NCBI GenBank assembly: GCA_903853895.1
Contig: CAINUX010000098.1
Location: 1-32,671 of the forward strand
Direction: 5' to 3'
Origin: an uncultured beta proteobacterium
Lineage (GTDB): Bacteria > Pseudomonadota > Gammaproteobacteria > Burkholderiales > Burkholderiaceae_C
Length of the DNA stretch: 32,671 bases
In this document: positions 7,551-16,624 of the stretch, piece by piece
Layout: every line of letters begins with the position of its first letter
Position numbering within the stretch: the stretch's first letter is position 1
Position numbers and translations under genes: made by a program
Notes under the pieces: generated by a model
The model's database searches: none
What the model saw: only the letters and a program-made list of their open reading frames with translations
Told to the model about the DNA's origin: nothing

Positions 7551-9826
7551 GCTGGGGTTGCGACCTTGCGCCGTTCGGCACGCATTACCGAAGCGGTGCG
7601 GCTCAGATTGCGCAGCACGACAGCCAAGTGGCCGGTATCCCGTACCCCTATGACAAAGCGGAAATCCACATCTTCCTGGGCACCATCGTGTCCCATGTCG
7701 ATGTGCACAATGTCTGCCTCGGCCGACGCCAGTGCCGCCGCTACCTTGGCCAGCACGCCCTTGCCGTTCTTCGCGGTGACCATGACGCCGGCCTCGAACG
7801 GGCGCACTGGTTCGTCCGCCCAGTCCACGTTGATGAATCGCTCTGCATCTTTGTACAAGAGTTTTTTGGCCACCGGGCAGTCGTGGACGTGCACGACCAA
7901 GCCCTCACCCCGCCCCAGGTAGCCGACGATCGTGTCGCCCGGTATGGGTCTACAGCACTTTGCAAACTGGACGGATGCGTTCTCGCTGCCGTCCAGGGTG
8001 ATGGAGCCTTGTGAGGTCGACTCGTGGGCAGTGAAACGCTCTCGCGTTAGCAACAAGGCGTTTGGGCGATGCCCGCTGTCGGCCAGCAGATGCACTAGCC
8101 GCTTGGCCACAATATGGGCGATCCGCTTGCCCAGGCCGATATCGGTTAACAGCTCATGTTTACTTTTGCTGCCGGTAAAACGTAGCAACTTCTCCCAAAT
8201 AGGCTCGTAAACCGTGCTCCCATCGGGGAATCCCTCGATTCCTTCTGCGCGTAGGGCCTGCGTCAGAAGTTTTTCACCTAACTCTTCGGACTCGGTATGT
8301 GCCAAGGTTTTGAGGTGGTGGCGGATTTTGGACCTGGCGCGACCAGTGCGCACGAAGCCCAGCCAGGCCGGGTTGGGCGTAGCCGTGGTTTCGGTGACCA
8401 CCTCGACCACATCTCCATTTTTGAGTTCGGTACGTAATGGAACCTGTTCGCCGTTAATGCGTGCGGATACCGTCCGATCTCCAACGTTACTGTGAATGGA
8501 GTACGCGAAGTCAACAATGGTGGCGCCACGTGGCATAGCCATGATCTGGCTTTTGGGGGTGAAGACATACACCGCATCCGGGAACAGGTCGACCTTGACG
8601 TGGTCCCAAAACTCTCCGGCGTCACGGGTCTCGTCCTGGATATCCAGCAGCGATTGCAGCCATTTGGTGCCGAGCCGGTCGGACGGCGCATCTTCGGGTT
8701 TATTGACCTTGTACAGCCAGTGTGCGGCCACACCGGACTCGGCCACCACATGCATGGCTTCTGTGCGCATCTGAAATTCCACGTTGACGCCAGATGGACC
8801 CACCAGCGTGGTGTGCAAGGATTGGTAGCCATTGAGTTTGGCGATGGCGATATGGTCTTTGAACTTGCCGGGCAGCGGCTTGTAGAGCTGGTGTAAAACA
8901 CCTAACGCCGTATAACAGTCGATAACTTGCGGCACTATGACGCGAAAACCGTAGATATCGGTAACCTGTGCAAAGCTGAGGTGCTTGCTGTCCATTTTTT
9001 TGTAGATCGAAAACAGCGTCTTCTCTCGGCCGGCTATGCGCGCACAGATGCCGGCGGCCGCAAAGGCGGCTTCCATTTCCTTTTGCACTTTCTGGATCAG
9101 GTCGCGTCGCCGGCTGCGGGCCTTGGTCACCGCCTTGGAGAGTACGGTGTAGCGCCAGGGCCGAAGGTAGCGAAACGACAGGTCCTGCAATTCCCGATAC
9201 GTTTGGTTCAGACCCAAGCGGTGGGCAATGGGTGCATAAATATCCAGAGTTTCCGACGCAATGCGGGTCCATTTGGCCCTGGGCACGTCCGCCAGGGTGC
9301 GCATATTGTGTGAGCGGTCTGCCAGCTTGATCAGGATGACGCGCACATCGCGGGCCATAGCCAGCAGCATCTTTCGGAACGACTCGGCCTGGTTTTCCTC
9401 GCGGGTGTTGAATTGCAGTTTATCCAGCTTGGTAAGCCCGTCCACCAGTTCTGCCACCGGTGAGCCAAAGCGTTCAATCAGTTCGATCTTGGTGACGCCG
9501 CAGTCTTCCAGTGAATCGTGCAGCAGCGCGGCCATCAGCGCCTGTGCGTCAATCTTCCATTCGGCGCACTGCGCCGCCACCGCGATGGGGTGGGTGATGT
9601 AAGGCTCGCCATTGTTGCGCAGCTGGCCCAAATGGGCCTCGTCCGCAAACCGGTAAGCCAGCCGGACCTTCTCCAGATCCTCGGGTGACAGATAGTCCAA
9701 TTTGGACGTCAATCCTGCAAAGCTGGCCGCCGCCGCGTTGATCGCTGCTGGATGGAGGTCGGAGCTTGGCGCACCGTTGGTGGCCGGTGCGTCTTTGCGG
9801 GGCGTTGGTTTGACGGTGGTACCCAT
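7547..9826 (-). CDS. spoT: Bifunctional (p)ppGpp synthetase/hydrolase SpoT
   Basis: 759 residues in the usual RelA/SpoT order. The HD hydrolase domain (about 60-200) has H79 in YITHP, the HD pair in ALLHDSLEDCG (103-104) and LIKLADRSHNMRTL, so hydrolase activity should be intact. The synthetase domain (about 255-370) has REKTLFSIYKKM, DIYGFRVIV and LNGYQSLHTTLVGPSG...VEFQMRTEAMH. A TGS domain follows (about 415-480: VFTPKSQIMAMPRGATIVDFAY), then a helical region, a Cys-containing CCRPIPGDTIVGYLGRG segment and a C-terminal ACT domain. It controls the stringent alarmone. It sits downstream of rpoZ in the conserved gmk-rpoZ-spoT order but is separated from rpoZ by a terminator-like hairpin, so it may also have its own promoter. 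Confidence 0.97.
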   Translation of the reverse strand: MGTTVKPTPRKDAPATNGAPSSDLHPAAINAAAASFAGLTSKLDYLSPEDLEKVRLAYRFADEAHLGQLRNNGEPYITHPIAVAAQCAEWKIDAQALMAALLHDSLEDCGVTKIELIERFGSPVAELVDGLTKLDKLQFNTREENQAESFRKMLLAMARDVRVILIKLADRSHNMRTLADVPRAKWTRIASETLDIYAPIAHRLGLNQTYRELQDLSFRYLRPWRYTVLSKAVTKARSRRRDLIQKVQKEMEAAFAAAGICARIAGREKTLFSIYKKMDSKHLSFAQVTDIYGFRVIVPQVIDCYTALGVLHQLYKPLPGKFKDHIAIAKLNGYQSLHTTLVGPSGVNVEFQMRTEAMHVVAESGVAAHWLYKVNKPEDAPSDRLGTKWLQSLLDIQDETRDAGEFWDHVKVDLFPDAVYVFTPKSQIMAMPRGATIVDFAYSIHSNVGDRTVSARINGEQVPLRTELKNGDVVEVVTETTATPNPAWLGFVRTGRARSKIRHHLKTLAHTESEELGEKLLTQALRAEGIEGFPDGSTVYEPIWEKLLRFTGSKSKHELLTDIGLGKRIAHIVAKRLVHLLADSGHRPNALLLTRERFTAHESTSQGSITLDGSENASVQFAKCCRPIPGDTIVGYLGRGEGLVVHVHDCPVAKKLLYKDAERFINVDWADEPVRPFEAGVMVTAKNGKGVLAKVAAALASAEADIVHIDMGHDGAQEDVDFRFVIGVRDTGHLAVVLRNLSRTASVMRAERRKVATPA

Positions 9827-9881
9827 GCCTCAAATGTAGCGCGCCGCAAAAAAATTGACGGCAGAGGAAAGCGAAAGTGCC

Positions 9882-9906
9882 AAAAAAAAGCACCGCATGC
9901 GGTGCT
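9882..9906 (-). terminator. Rho-independent terminator after rpoZ
   Basis: On the minus strand a perfect stem (AGCACCGC / GCGGTGCT, effectively 7 bp with a CATG loop) is followed at once by a run of eight T. It lies 18 bp past the rpoZ stop and about 55 bp before the spoT start, so it should reduce read-through from rpoZ into spoT. Confidence 0.8.
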
Positions 9907-9924
9907 TCTCGGGAGCGTGGACGC

Positions 9925-10128
9925 TCAAAGGGGTACTTTTTTCAGCATCTCAATGCCGATTTTCCCAGCAGCAATTTCGCGTAAGGCAGTAACGCCCGCT
10001 TTATTTTTGCTCTCAATTTTGGGCGTGTGGCCCTGGTTCAGCATGCGGGCGCGGTAAGTCGCGGCCAGTACCAGCTGGAAACGATTGGGAATCTGCAACA
10101 GGCAGTCTTCTACAGTAATACGGGCCAT
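9925..10128 (-). CDS. rpoZ: RNA polymerase omega subunit
   Basis: 67 residues from the ATG at 10126-10128, chosen because GGAG lies upstream (spacer 6) and because omega starts [10 protein letters not shown] in this group. An in-frame ATG at 10224 would run into gmk. The sequence [56 protein letters not shown] is the canonical betaproteobacterial omega. It supports assembly of beta-prime and helps form a ppGpp site on RNA polymerase, in keeping with its neighbour spoT. It lies 16 bp after gmk. Confidence 0.97.
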   Translation of the reverse strand: MARITVEDCLLQIPNRFQLVLAATYRARMLNQGHTPKIESKNKAGVTALREIAAGKIGIEMLKKVPL

Positions 10129-10144
10129 GGAGTTCTCCGAAAGA

Positions 10145-10765
10145 CTAAGGGATAAGCAACGCTTTGAATGTTTCGGCTCGGGCACGACGCTGCGCTGCAA
10201 ATTTGAGCCGCTGGGAGTGAACAATGGCTTTCAAATCGAAAAGCGCACGGTCAAACAGCTCGTTGATTATAACGAAGTCGAATTTGGCCACATGTGCGAC
10301 CTCAATGGCGGCGTTTTTCATGCGCACATCAATCACTTCAGGCGCGTCTTCGCCACGGCGTTCCAGCCGCGAACGCAACTCTTCCCAACTGGGGGGGAGA
10401 ATGAAGATGGAGATGGCATTGGCGAAGATTTTCTTGATCTGGATTGCGCCCTGGTAGTCAATTTCCAGGATCACGTCGGCGCCCTGGGCCATGCGCTCTT
10501 CAATGGCGCGCTTGGATGTGCCATAGCGGTAGTTGTGCACGTGGGCCCACTCGACAAAGCCGTTGGCGGCGACCATGGCGTCGAACTCCTGCTCGGAGAC
10601 AAAGAAGTACTCCCGCCCGTGCTTTTCCTGGCCACGGGGCGGCCGGGTGGTGTGCGAGACCGAGGGCTGGACGTGGGAGTCAAGCTCTAACAGGGCTTTG
10701 ACCAGGCTCGATTTTCCGGCTCCACTGGGGGCGGCGACGACAAACAGGTTTCCGGGGTAGTCCAT
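10145..10765 (-). CDS. gmk: Guanylate kinase
   Basis: 206 residues. The P-loop [11 protein letters not shown] (12-22) and the GMP-binding [27 protein letters not shown] (about 35-62) are exact family patterns. [16 protein letters not shown] and the lid region with [21 protein letters not shown] follow. It converts GMP plus ATP to GDP plus ADP in the cytoplasm. It stands between yicC and rpoZ on the same strand, the usual order. The Shine-Dalgarno is weak. The start agrees with family length. Confidence 0.98.
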   Translation of the reverse strand: MDYPGNLFVVAAPSGAGKSSLVKALLELDSHVQPSVSHTTRPPRGQEKHGREYFFVSEQEFDAMVAANGFVEWAHVHNYRYGTSKRAIEERMAQGADVILEIDYQGAIQIKKIFANAISIFILPPSWEELRSRLERRGEDAPEVIDVRMKNAAIEVAHVAKFDFVIINELFDRALFDLKAIVHSQRLKFAAQRRARAETFKALLIP

Positions 10766-10799
10766 GGAAAGGGGCTCTAGGGGCGGTTTGGGGATCGCA

Positions 10800-11714
10800 C
10801 TATTCTATGTTCTGCACTTGTTCACGCATTTGCTCGATCAGGACCTTCATGTCGACAGAGATGTGGGTCAATTCCAGCGCCGCCGATTTGGAGCCCATGG
10901 TGTTGGCTTCGCGGTGCAGTTCCTGGATCAGAAAGTCCAGCCGTTTGCCGATCTCTCCGCCTTTGGTGATCAGTCGTTCAATTTCGTCCAGATGGGAGCT
11001 TAGGCGGGTGATTTCTTCGGCCACATCGATGCGGATGGCAAAGGCCGTGGCCTCCGTCAGGGCCCGGTCCTGTGCCGCTTCCGGCAAGGTGGCGCCGTCG
11101 GTCAGGGCCATGGCCTCTTTCCAGCGCGCCAGGAAGCGCTGGCGGTTTTGCTCGACCAGTTGGGGGATCAGCGGCACCGCTTGCTGTGCCAGGGCCCGCA
11201 ACTGAGCCAGGTGGTCCAGCAGCATGGTGGACAAGCGGCTGCCTTCGCGCTGGCGCGCGGCCAGCAGCGCCTTGAGCGCCTTGTCTGCCAGCGGCAACAC
11301 CACGGCACTCCAGTCGTGGGAGCCTGTCTGTTCGGCGGACGACAGACGGATTACGTCGGCCACACTCAGCGGTGCCGCCGTCGGCAGCCAGGCTTTGACG
11401 TTGTCCTGCACGGCATTGAGCCGCTGCAGCATACGGGGCGTGGGGTCGGCGACGCTGCTGGCGGAATTCATTTCGATGGAGGCGCGAACTTCCACCTTTC
11501 CGCGCTTCAGGGACCCGACCAGCAGGTCGCGTAGCGCGGGCTCAAACGCGCGCAGGTCTTCGGGGAGCCGGAACGACAAATCCAGGAAGCGACTGTTGAC
11601 CGACCGAATCTCCAGACCCAGTTGGCCGCTGGGGGCCTTGCTGTCCGTCTCGGGAAGTGTTGCGCCGGTGCCGTGTTGTGCGCTGGCGTAACCTGTCATG
11701 CTATAAACTGGCAT
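10800..11714 (-). CDS. yicC: YicC/YloC family endoribonuclease
   Basis: 304 residues from the ATG at 11714 ([15 protein letters not shown]). An in-frame ATG at 11732 adds six residues and cannot be excluded; homologues usually start close to the SMTGYA motif. Conserved stretches are [38 protein letters not shown], and the C-terminal DUF1732 block [41 protein letters not shown]. The end is [18 protein letters not shown]. YicC proteins have recently been described as endoribonucleases involved in RNA decay. It is the first gene of the yicC-gmk-rpoZ group and is divergent from the kinase gene, with about 78 bp between the starts. Confidence 0.95.
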   Translation of the reverse strand: MPVYSMTGYASAQHGTGATLPETDSKAPSGQLGLEIRSVNSRFLDLSFRLPEDLRAFEPALRDLLVGSLKRGKVEVRASIEMNSASSVADPTPRMLQRLNAVQDNVKAWLPTAAPLSVADVIRLSSAEQTGSHDWSAVVLPLADKALKALLAARQREGSRLSTMLLDHLAQLRALAQQAVPLIPQLVEQNRQRFLARWKEAMALTDGATLPEAAQDRALTEATAFAIRIDVAEEITRLSSHLDEIERLITKGGEIGKRLDFLIQELHREANTMGSKSAALELTHISVDMKVLIEQMREQVQNIE

Positions 11715-11792
11715 TGCGTGTTCTCGGTTCATGAAACGGCCCTGAGAATAACCCGGTTCAGCCGGATCAGACGAAGGTGTAGCTCTTAATTT

Positions 11793-12800
11793 ATGTCGAA
11801 GGTCAAACCAGCACCCTTGCCCCCAGATACCACTATTGGCGGATACCGAATCATCCGCAAAGTGGCTGCGGGCGGTTTTGGCCTGGTGTATCTGGCACTG
11901 GATGCCGATGGCCAGCAGGTGGCCGTCAAGGAGTACCTGCCGTCATCATTGGCAACGCGCGCGCCCGGTGAACTGTTGCCACAGGTCCAGCCCGAAAAGC
12001 TCTCGCTATACCGCTTAGGCCTGAAAAGCTTCTTTGAAGAGGGCCGCTCGCTAGCCCAGATTTCGCACCCTTCGGTGGTCAGCGTGCTGAACTTTTTCCG
12101 CGAGAACGAAACCGTCTACATGGTGATGAATTACCTGGAGGGCGCGGCCCTGCAGGACTTTATCGTGACGGCGCGCGACCTCAAGCAAAGTAAGGTGTTC
12201 CGCGAATCCACGATTCGCTCGCTGTTTGACGAAATTCTGCGCGGCTTGCGCATCGTGCACCAGCACAAGATGCTGCATCTGGACATCAAGCCAGCCAACA
12301 TTTTCATCACCGATGACAACAAGTCGGTGCTGATTGATTTTGGGGCCGCGCGCGAAGTGCTGAGCAAGGAAGGCAACTTCATCCGCCCCATGTACACCCC
12401 CGGCTTTGCAGCCCCCGAGATGTACCGACGCGATGCTTCCATGGGCCCATGGACCGACATCTATGCGATTGGTGCCTGCATTTACGCCTGCATGCAGGGC
12501 TACCCGCCCAACGAGGCGCCGCAGCGCCTGGAGAAGGACCGCATTGCGGTCGCACTGGCCCGCTTGCGCGGCGTCTACTCCGACAACCTGATTGAGGTGG
12601 TGGAGTGGTGCATGTCGCTGGACCCGCTGTCTCGGCCGCAATCCGTTTTTGCCTTGCAAAAAGAGTTGAGCCGTGAAGGTGAACGTCGCTACACCAAGTT
12701 GAGTGTGGGCGAAAAAGTACGAATGCAGTTTGACACCATGGTGACCGACACCAAACGCAGTGTGCTCGGAGTCTCCAACGTGGGTGTCAAACCGAAATGA
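11793..12800 (+). CDS. Hanks-type serine/threonine protein kinase
   Basis: 335 residues and a full kinase domain of about 17-300: glycine loop AAGGFGLVY (25-33), catalytic lysine in VAVKEY (K46), the catalytic loop HLDIKPANIF (162-171; HLD replaces HRD, as in many bacterial enzymes), DFGAAREV (182-189), an activation segment ending in TPGFAAPEMY, and WTDIYAIGACIYACM. No transmembrane segment or extracellular sensor follows; the short C-terminus (RMQFDTMVTDTKRSVLG) is unassigned, so it appears to be a soluble kinase. The next gene encodes a PP2C phosphatase, so the two form an opposing kinase-phosphatase pair. Similar PpkA/PppA pairs occur beside type VI secretion genes, but no such genes are present here. 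Confidence 0.94.
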   Translation: MSKVKPAPLPPDTTIGGYRIIRKVAAGGFGLVYLALDADGQQVAVKEYLPSSLATRAPGELLPQVQPEKLSLYRLGLKSFFEEGRSLAQISHPSVVSVLNFFRENETVYMVMNYLEGAALQDFIVTARDLKQSKVFRESTIRSLFDEILRGLRIVHQHKMLHLDIKPANIFITDDNKSVLIDFGAAREVLSKEGNFIRPMYTPGFAAPEMYRRDASMGPWTDIYAIGACIYACMQGYPPNEAPQRLEKDRIAVALARLRGVYSDNLIEVVEWCMSLDPLSRPQSVFALQKELSREGERRYTKLSVGEKVRMQFDTMVTDTKRSVLGVSNVGVKPK

Positions 12801-12827
12801 AGGCCCCCACGGTCACAATGTTCCCTT

Positions 12828-12868
12828 CCCCCCGAGGGGGCGTCGGCCACCTTGAGGCGGCTCGGCGG
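12828..12868. repeat. GC-rich intergenic palindromic repeat (copy 1)
   Basis: Between the kinase and phosphatase genes lies a C5-GA-G5 palindrome (about 12828-12840) followed at 12847-12868 by CCACCTTGAGGCGGCTCGG-CGG. The second element recurs at 16558-16579 with 18 of 22 identities. I associate such elements with intergenic regions of Comamonadaceae. That link is from memory. Confidence 0.5.
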
Positions 12869-12876
12869 AGGTCCGA

Positions 12877-13791
12877 ATGAAATTTTCCGTATTCCAGATC
12901 AGCCGCAAGGGCGGTCGTGAAAAGAACGAAGACCGCATGGGGTATTGCTACACCAAGGCGTCCGGTCTCTTTTTGCTGGCTGATGGCATGGGCGGACACC
13001 CCGAAGGGGAGGTTGCCGCCCAGATGGTGCTGCAGGCCATTTCTGCGTTGTACCAGAAGGAAGCCCGACCCGAAATTGAAGACCCCAAGGCCTTCTTCAC
13101 CATGGCCATCATGGCGGCCCACCGGCAGATCTTGCGCTACGCAGCCGAGCAGCATTTGATGGACACGCCGCGCACCACGCTGGTCGCCGCCATTGTGCAG
13201 AATGGTGTGGCGCACTGGGTGCATTGCGGTGATTCACGGCTGTATTTTGTGCGCCATGGTGAGTTGCTGGCGCGCACGCGCGACCACTCCTACATCGAGC
13301 AGCACCAGGAAAACAAACCGGATGTGCCGCTGCCCGACAAGTTCAACCGCAACGTGCTCTATACCTGCCTGGGTTCCCCCACCAAGCCGGTATTTGACGT
13401 GACGGGACCGGTGCCCCTGTTGCAGGGCGACCGGATATTGTTGTGTTCGGACGGCCTTTGGGGCAGTCTGGATGATGCGGAAATCGTCTACCAGCTGGGC
13501 CAGAAGCCGGTGGGCACGTCGGCCCCGGAATTGGTGGAGCGTGCGCTGATGAAGGCTGGGGCCCACAGTGACAACGTGACCGTGATCGCCATGGAGTGGG
13601 AAACTCCGGACACGTTTGAATCCACCCGCGGCAGTATTTCCACCGACTCGATCAACGATGGGGTTTTTGCGTCCACCGTACAGGCTGGCTGGCTGGATTC
13701 GAGTGTCGACGACCTGGACGACGCTGCCATCGAACGCTCCATTGCCGAGATCAACGAGGCCATTCGCCGCTCGGCTGCACGCAAAGGCTGA
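12877..13791 (+). CDS. PP2C-family serine/threonine phosphatase
   Basis: 304 residues. All PP2C metal-binding motifs are present: REKNEDRMG (D19), LADGMGGHPEGE (D36, G37), HCGDSRLYFVRHGEL, LLCSDGLWGSLDD and HSDNVTVIAMEW. Residues 1-245 form the phosphatase domain. The remaining 60 (about 246-304) are acidic (SSVDDLDDAAIERSIAEINEAIRR) and not part of the family core. It is a cytoplasmic Mn/Mg-dependent phosphatase that presumably reverses the upstream kinase. The gene is 76 bp after the kinase, with a GC-rich repeat in the gap, and 69 bp before rph. A GGAGG lies upstream of the ATG. Confidence 0.95.
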   Translation: MKFSVFQISRKGGREKNEDRMGYCYTKASGLFLLADGMGGHPEGEVAAQMVLQAISALYQKEARPEIEDPKAFFTMAIMAAHRQILRYAAEQHLMDTPRTTLVAAIVQNGVAHWVHCGDSRLYFVRHGELLARTRDHSYIEQHQENKPDVPLPDKFNRNVLYTCLGSPTKPVFDVTGPVPLLQGDRILLCSDGLWGSLDDAEIVYQLGQKPVGTSAPELVERALMKAGAHSDNVTVIAMEWETPDTFESTRGSISTDSINDGVFASTVQAGWLDSSVDDLDDAAIERSIAEINEAIRRSAARKG

Positions 13792-13860
13792 TGGCGGTTG
13801 GAGCGCCGCCACCCTCGGCGCGCTGTCTCCTTTTTACTTGGTTTTTCCAGAGGTTTTTTC

Positions 13861-14592
13861 ATGACTGAATTTGTTCGCGCCCACGCGCGCCCCGTGAATG
13901 CGCTGCGGCCCGTGCGCATCACCCGCGGCTACACCGTGCATGCCGAGGGCTCGGTGCTGATCGAGTTCGGTGCAACGCGGGTACTGTGCACCGCGTCGGT
14001 GGAAGAAAAAGTGCCACCCCACAAACGCGGCAGCGGCGAAGGCTGGGTCACCGCCGAATATGGCATGCTGCCCCGCGCCACGCACACCCGCAGCGACCGT
14101 GAGGCTGCACGTGGCAAGCAAAGCGGACGCACGCAGGAAATCCAGCGCCTGATCGGCCGCTCGATGCGGGCCGTGTTCGACCTGAAGAAGCTGGGAGAAC
14201 GTACCATTCAGCTCGATTGCGATGTGCTGCAGGCCGACGGAGGTACCCGCACCGCCGCGATCACCGGTGCCTTTGTGGCGGCGCAGGACGCGGTCAATGG
14301 CCTGCTGGCCGCTGGCAAGATCACCGAGTCGCCTATCAAGGCGTCTGTAGCGGCGATTTCGGTGGGCATTGTGCAGGGCACGCCTTTGCTGGATCTGGAG
14401 TACACCGAGGACTCGGCCTGCGACACCGACATGAATGTGGTGATGACCGGTGCCGGCCATTTTGTGGAAGTACAGGGAACGGCTGAAGGCGCCGCGTTTT
14501 CACGCTCTGAGATGGACGCGCTGCTCACATTGGCTGAAAAAGGCATTGCCGAGCTGATGGTGCTACAACAAAGGTCACTATCAAAACAATAG
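13861..14592 (+). CDS. rph: Ribonuclease PH
   Basis: 243 residues from the ATG at 13861; an upstream in-frame GTG at 13798 was rejected because the RNase PH domain begins at once ([23 protein letters not shown]). Conserved patterns are [70 protein letters not shown] and [20 protein letters not shown]. The enzyme trims tRNA 3' ends by phosphorolysis. The last codons and the TAG stop (14590-14592) lie inside a short intergenic-type repeat (about 14575-14630), so the tail RSLSKQ is probably repeat-derived. It is in the conserved rph-rdgB-hemW order. Confidence 0.97.
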   Translation: MTEFVRAHARPVNALRPVRITRGYTVHAEGSVLIEFGATRVLCTASVEEKVPPHKRGSGEGWVTAEYGMLPRATHTRSDREAARGKQSGRTQEIQRLIGRSMRAVFDLKKLGERTIQLDCDVLQADGGTRTAAITGAFVAAQDAVNGLLAAGKITESPIKASVAAISVGIVQGTPLLDLEYTEDSACDTDMNVVMTGAGHFVEVQGTAEGAAFSRSEMDALLTLAEKGIAELMVLQQRSLSKQ

Positions 14593-14630
14593 CATGCTAC
14601 CAATATCGCACGAGGGCTAGGAGTCTATTT
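14575..14630. repeat. Short dispersed repeat overlapping rph 3' end (copy 1)
   Basis: The stretch AATAGCATGCTACCAATATC-GCACGAGGGCTAGGAGTCTATTT, starting at 14588, matches the element at 21432-21474 in its core (AATAGC.T.CTA, then CACGAGGGCTAG, then .TATTT or .GATTT). The preceding CACTATCAAAAC also aligns with GCTACTATAGT. It supplies the stop codon of rph. Confidence 0.6.
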
Positions 14631-14717
14631 CGTTCAGAGTCTTCGTTAAGTTACCCAAAATGGGTTTATGTTTGATCTCTTTGAGAAAGTCACTGTTGCC
14701 TGCCGGGCTGAAACGCT

Positions 14718-15320
14718 ATGAAGATTGTTCTTGCCTCCAATAACCTGGGAAAACTCGCCGAGCTGCAAGCCATGCTCACGCCGCTGGGCTGCACGCTGGT
14801 GCCCCAGGGCGACTTGGGCGTGCCCGAGGCACCAGAGCCACACCGCACCTTTGTCGAGAACGCACTGGCCAAGGCGCGCAATGCAGCGCTGCACACCGGC
14901 TTGCCAGCGCTGGCGGACGACGCGGGCTTGTGCGTGGACGCCTTTGGTGGCTTGCCCGGGGTCGATACGGCCTACTACGCCACCCAGTTTGGCTATACCA
15001 AGAGCGACGACAACAATGTGCTGGCGCTGCTGGAGCAGATGCGCAATATCGACAACCGCCGGGCCGCGCTGGTCAGCACCCTGGTGGCCGTGCGCAGTGC
15101 CGACGATCCAGAGCCCTTGATTGCGGTGGGCCGCGTGGTCGGTCAGATTGCACGTGCGCCGGTGGGCAGCAACGGTTTTGGGTTCGATCCGGTGATGTGG
15201 ATACCGGAGTTTGGCAAGACCTTTGCGCAACTGCCGAATGAAGTGAAGAATGCCAATAGCCACCGTGGGCGGTCGGCAAAGGCCATGTCGGCGTTGATCC
15301 GTGAGCACTGGATGGCATGA
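14718..15320 (+). CDS. rdgB: RdgB/HAM1 XTP/dITP pyrophosphatase
   Basis: 200 residues. The N-terminal nucleotide motif ASNNLGKLAELQAML (6-20) and PEPHRTFVENALAKARNAA, LADDAGLCVDAFGGLPGVDTAYYA (65-88) are typical, as is the C-terminal block NGFGFDPVMWIPEFGKTFAQL..EVKN..SHRGRSAKAM. It hydrolyses XTP, dITP and ITP to monophosphates and keeps deaminated purines out of nucleic acids. The stop overlaps the hemW start (ATGA at 15317-15320), so translation is likely coupled. It is separated from rph by 125 bp that includes the dispersed repeat. Confidence 0.97.
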   Translation: MKIVLASNNLGKLAELQAMLTPLGCTLVPQGDLGVPEAPEPHRTFVENALAKARNAALHTGLPALADDAGLCVDAFGGLPGVDTAYYATQFGYTKSDDNNVLALLEQMRNIDNRRAALVSTLVAVRSADDPEPLIAVGRVVGQIARAPVGSNGFGFDPVMWIPEFGKTFAQLPNEVKNANSHRGRSAKAMSALIREHWMA

Positions 15321-16555
15321 TTCCAATCACGCCCGCGAAGACCACGCAAGACGCCGCCGTGGTGCATGACGTGACGCATTACATGCGCCCTGGCACTTTG
15401 CAACTGGCGGCGCTGCCGCCGTTGTCGCTGTATGTGCACCTGCCGTGGTGCCTCAAAAAATGCCCTTACTGCGACTTCAATTCACACGAGATGCGCGCAC
15501 AGGATATGCCCGAGCAGCGCTACGTGGACGCGGTGATTGCCGACCTGGAGGCGGCGCTGCCGCTGATCTGGGGCCGCACCATTCATAGTATCTTCATTGG
15601 CGGTGGCACGCCCAGCCTGTTTGCGCCGGCCACCATCGACCGGCTGCTGGGCGACATCCGCGCCCGCTTGCGGCTGGAGGCTAATTGCGAAGTCACGATG
15701 GAGGCCAACCCCGGCACTTTTGAGAAAGACCGCTTTCGCGCCTACCGCCAGGCGGGGGTTACGCGTCTCTCGATCGGCGTGCAAAGCTTCAACGACGCAC
15801 ACCTGAAGGCCCTGGGCCGTGTGCACGACCGCGCCCAAGCGCTGGCCGCGGTCGAAGAAGCAGCGCAGGCCTTTGATACCTTCAACCTGGACATCATGTA
15901 CGCGCTGCCGGGCCAGACGATGGAGCAGGTTGGTGAAGACATGGCGATGGCTCTGGCGTTTGCGCCGCCGCACATCTCCATCTACCACCTGACGATCGAG
16001 CCCAACACTTACTTCGCCAAGTTCCCTCCGGTCATCCCCGAGGACGACACGGCCTACGCCATGCTGGACCACATCACCGAACTGACCGGTGTGGCCGGGC
16101 TGGACCGCTATGAAGTGTCGGCCTATGCCCGGCAGAACCACCGCTGCAAACACAACCTCAATTACTGGCAGTTTGGCGACTATCTGGGCATTGGCGCCGG
16201 AGCCCACAGCAAGCTCAGCTTTGCCCACCGGGTAGTGCGCCAGGTGCGTTTTCGCGAGCCACGGCTGTACATGGACCACGCCCTGGCGGGCAATGCCGTG
16301 TCGCAGGACGAAGATGTGGCACGCGCTGAGCTTCCGTTTGAATTCATGCTCAATGCCCTGCGCCTGCGCAACGGCTTTGGCCTGCGGGATTTCTCGGAGC
16401 GCACCGGTCTGGCTCTGACCGCCATCGAGGCGGCCTTGCAGGAGGCCGAGCGCAAGGGGCTGCTGGAGCGTGATTTTTCCCGTGTGCGACCCACGCAACG
16501 GGGCTTTGATTTTCTCAGTGACTTGCAGTCGCTTTTCCTGTCCAATACAAATTAG
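15317..16555 (+). CDS. hemW: Radical SAM haem chaperone HemW
   Basis: 412 residues. The radical-SAM motif is CLKKCPYC (Cys45, 49, 52), preceded by LSLYVHLPW. Then follow SIFIGGGTPSLF, EANPGTFEKDRFRAYRQAGVTRLSIGVQSFN, FNLDIMYALPGQT, ISIYHLTIEPNTYFAK and the HemW-type tail NYWQFGDYLGIGAGAHSKL and FEFMLNALRLRNGF. HemW was long annotated as oxygen-independent coproporphyrinogen oxidase; it lacks that activity and transfers haem to respiratory proteins. In this group it usually follows rdgB. The first 30 residues are a non-conserved extension. The 15317 start is supported by overlap with rdgB. Confidence 0.95.
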   Translation: MIPITPAKTTQDAAVVHDVTHYMRPGTLQLAALPPLSLYVHLPWCLKKCPYCDFNSHEMRAQDMPEQRYVDAVIADLEAALPLIWGRTIHSIFIGGGTPSLFAPATIDRLLGDIRARLRLEANCEVTMEANPGTFEKDRFRAYRQAGVTRLSIGVQSFNDAHLKALGRVHDRAQALAAVEEAAQAFDTFNLDIMYALPGQTMEQVGEDMAMALAFAPPHISIYHLTIEPNTYFAKFPPVIPEDDTAYAMLDHITELTGVAGLDRYEVSAYARQNHRCKHNLNYWQFGDYLGIGAGAHSKLSFAHRVVRQVRFREPRLYMDHALAGNAVSQDEDVARAELPFEFMLNALRLRNGFGLRDFSERTGLALTAIEAALQEAERKGLLERDFSRVRPTQRGFDFLSDLQSLFLSNTN

Positions 16556-16557
16556 TT

Positions 16558-16579
16558 CCGCCTTGGAGCGGCCCGGCGG
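16558..16579. repeat. GC-rich intergenic repeat (copy 2)
   Basis: This 22-bp element directly after the hemW stop matches 18 of 22 bases with 12847-12868. It contains CCGCC..GGCGG complementary ends and could form a hairpin in RNA. Confidence 0.45.
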
Positions 16580-16624
16580 CAGAACCAGAACCCGCGCTGT
16601 CAGCGTGCGAAAGGGATTGAGCCA

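Noticed and set aside
13792..13830. Hairpin GGCGG...CCGCC after the phosphatase gene
   Set aside because: No T-run follows and rph is the next gene in the same run, so it was not called a terminator.
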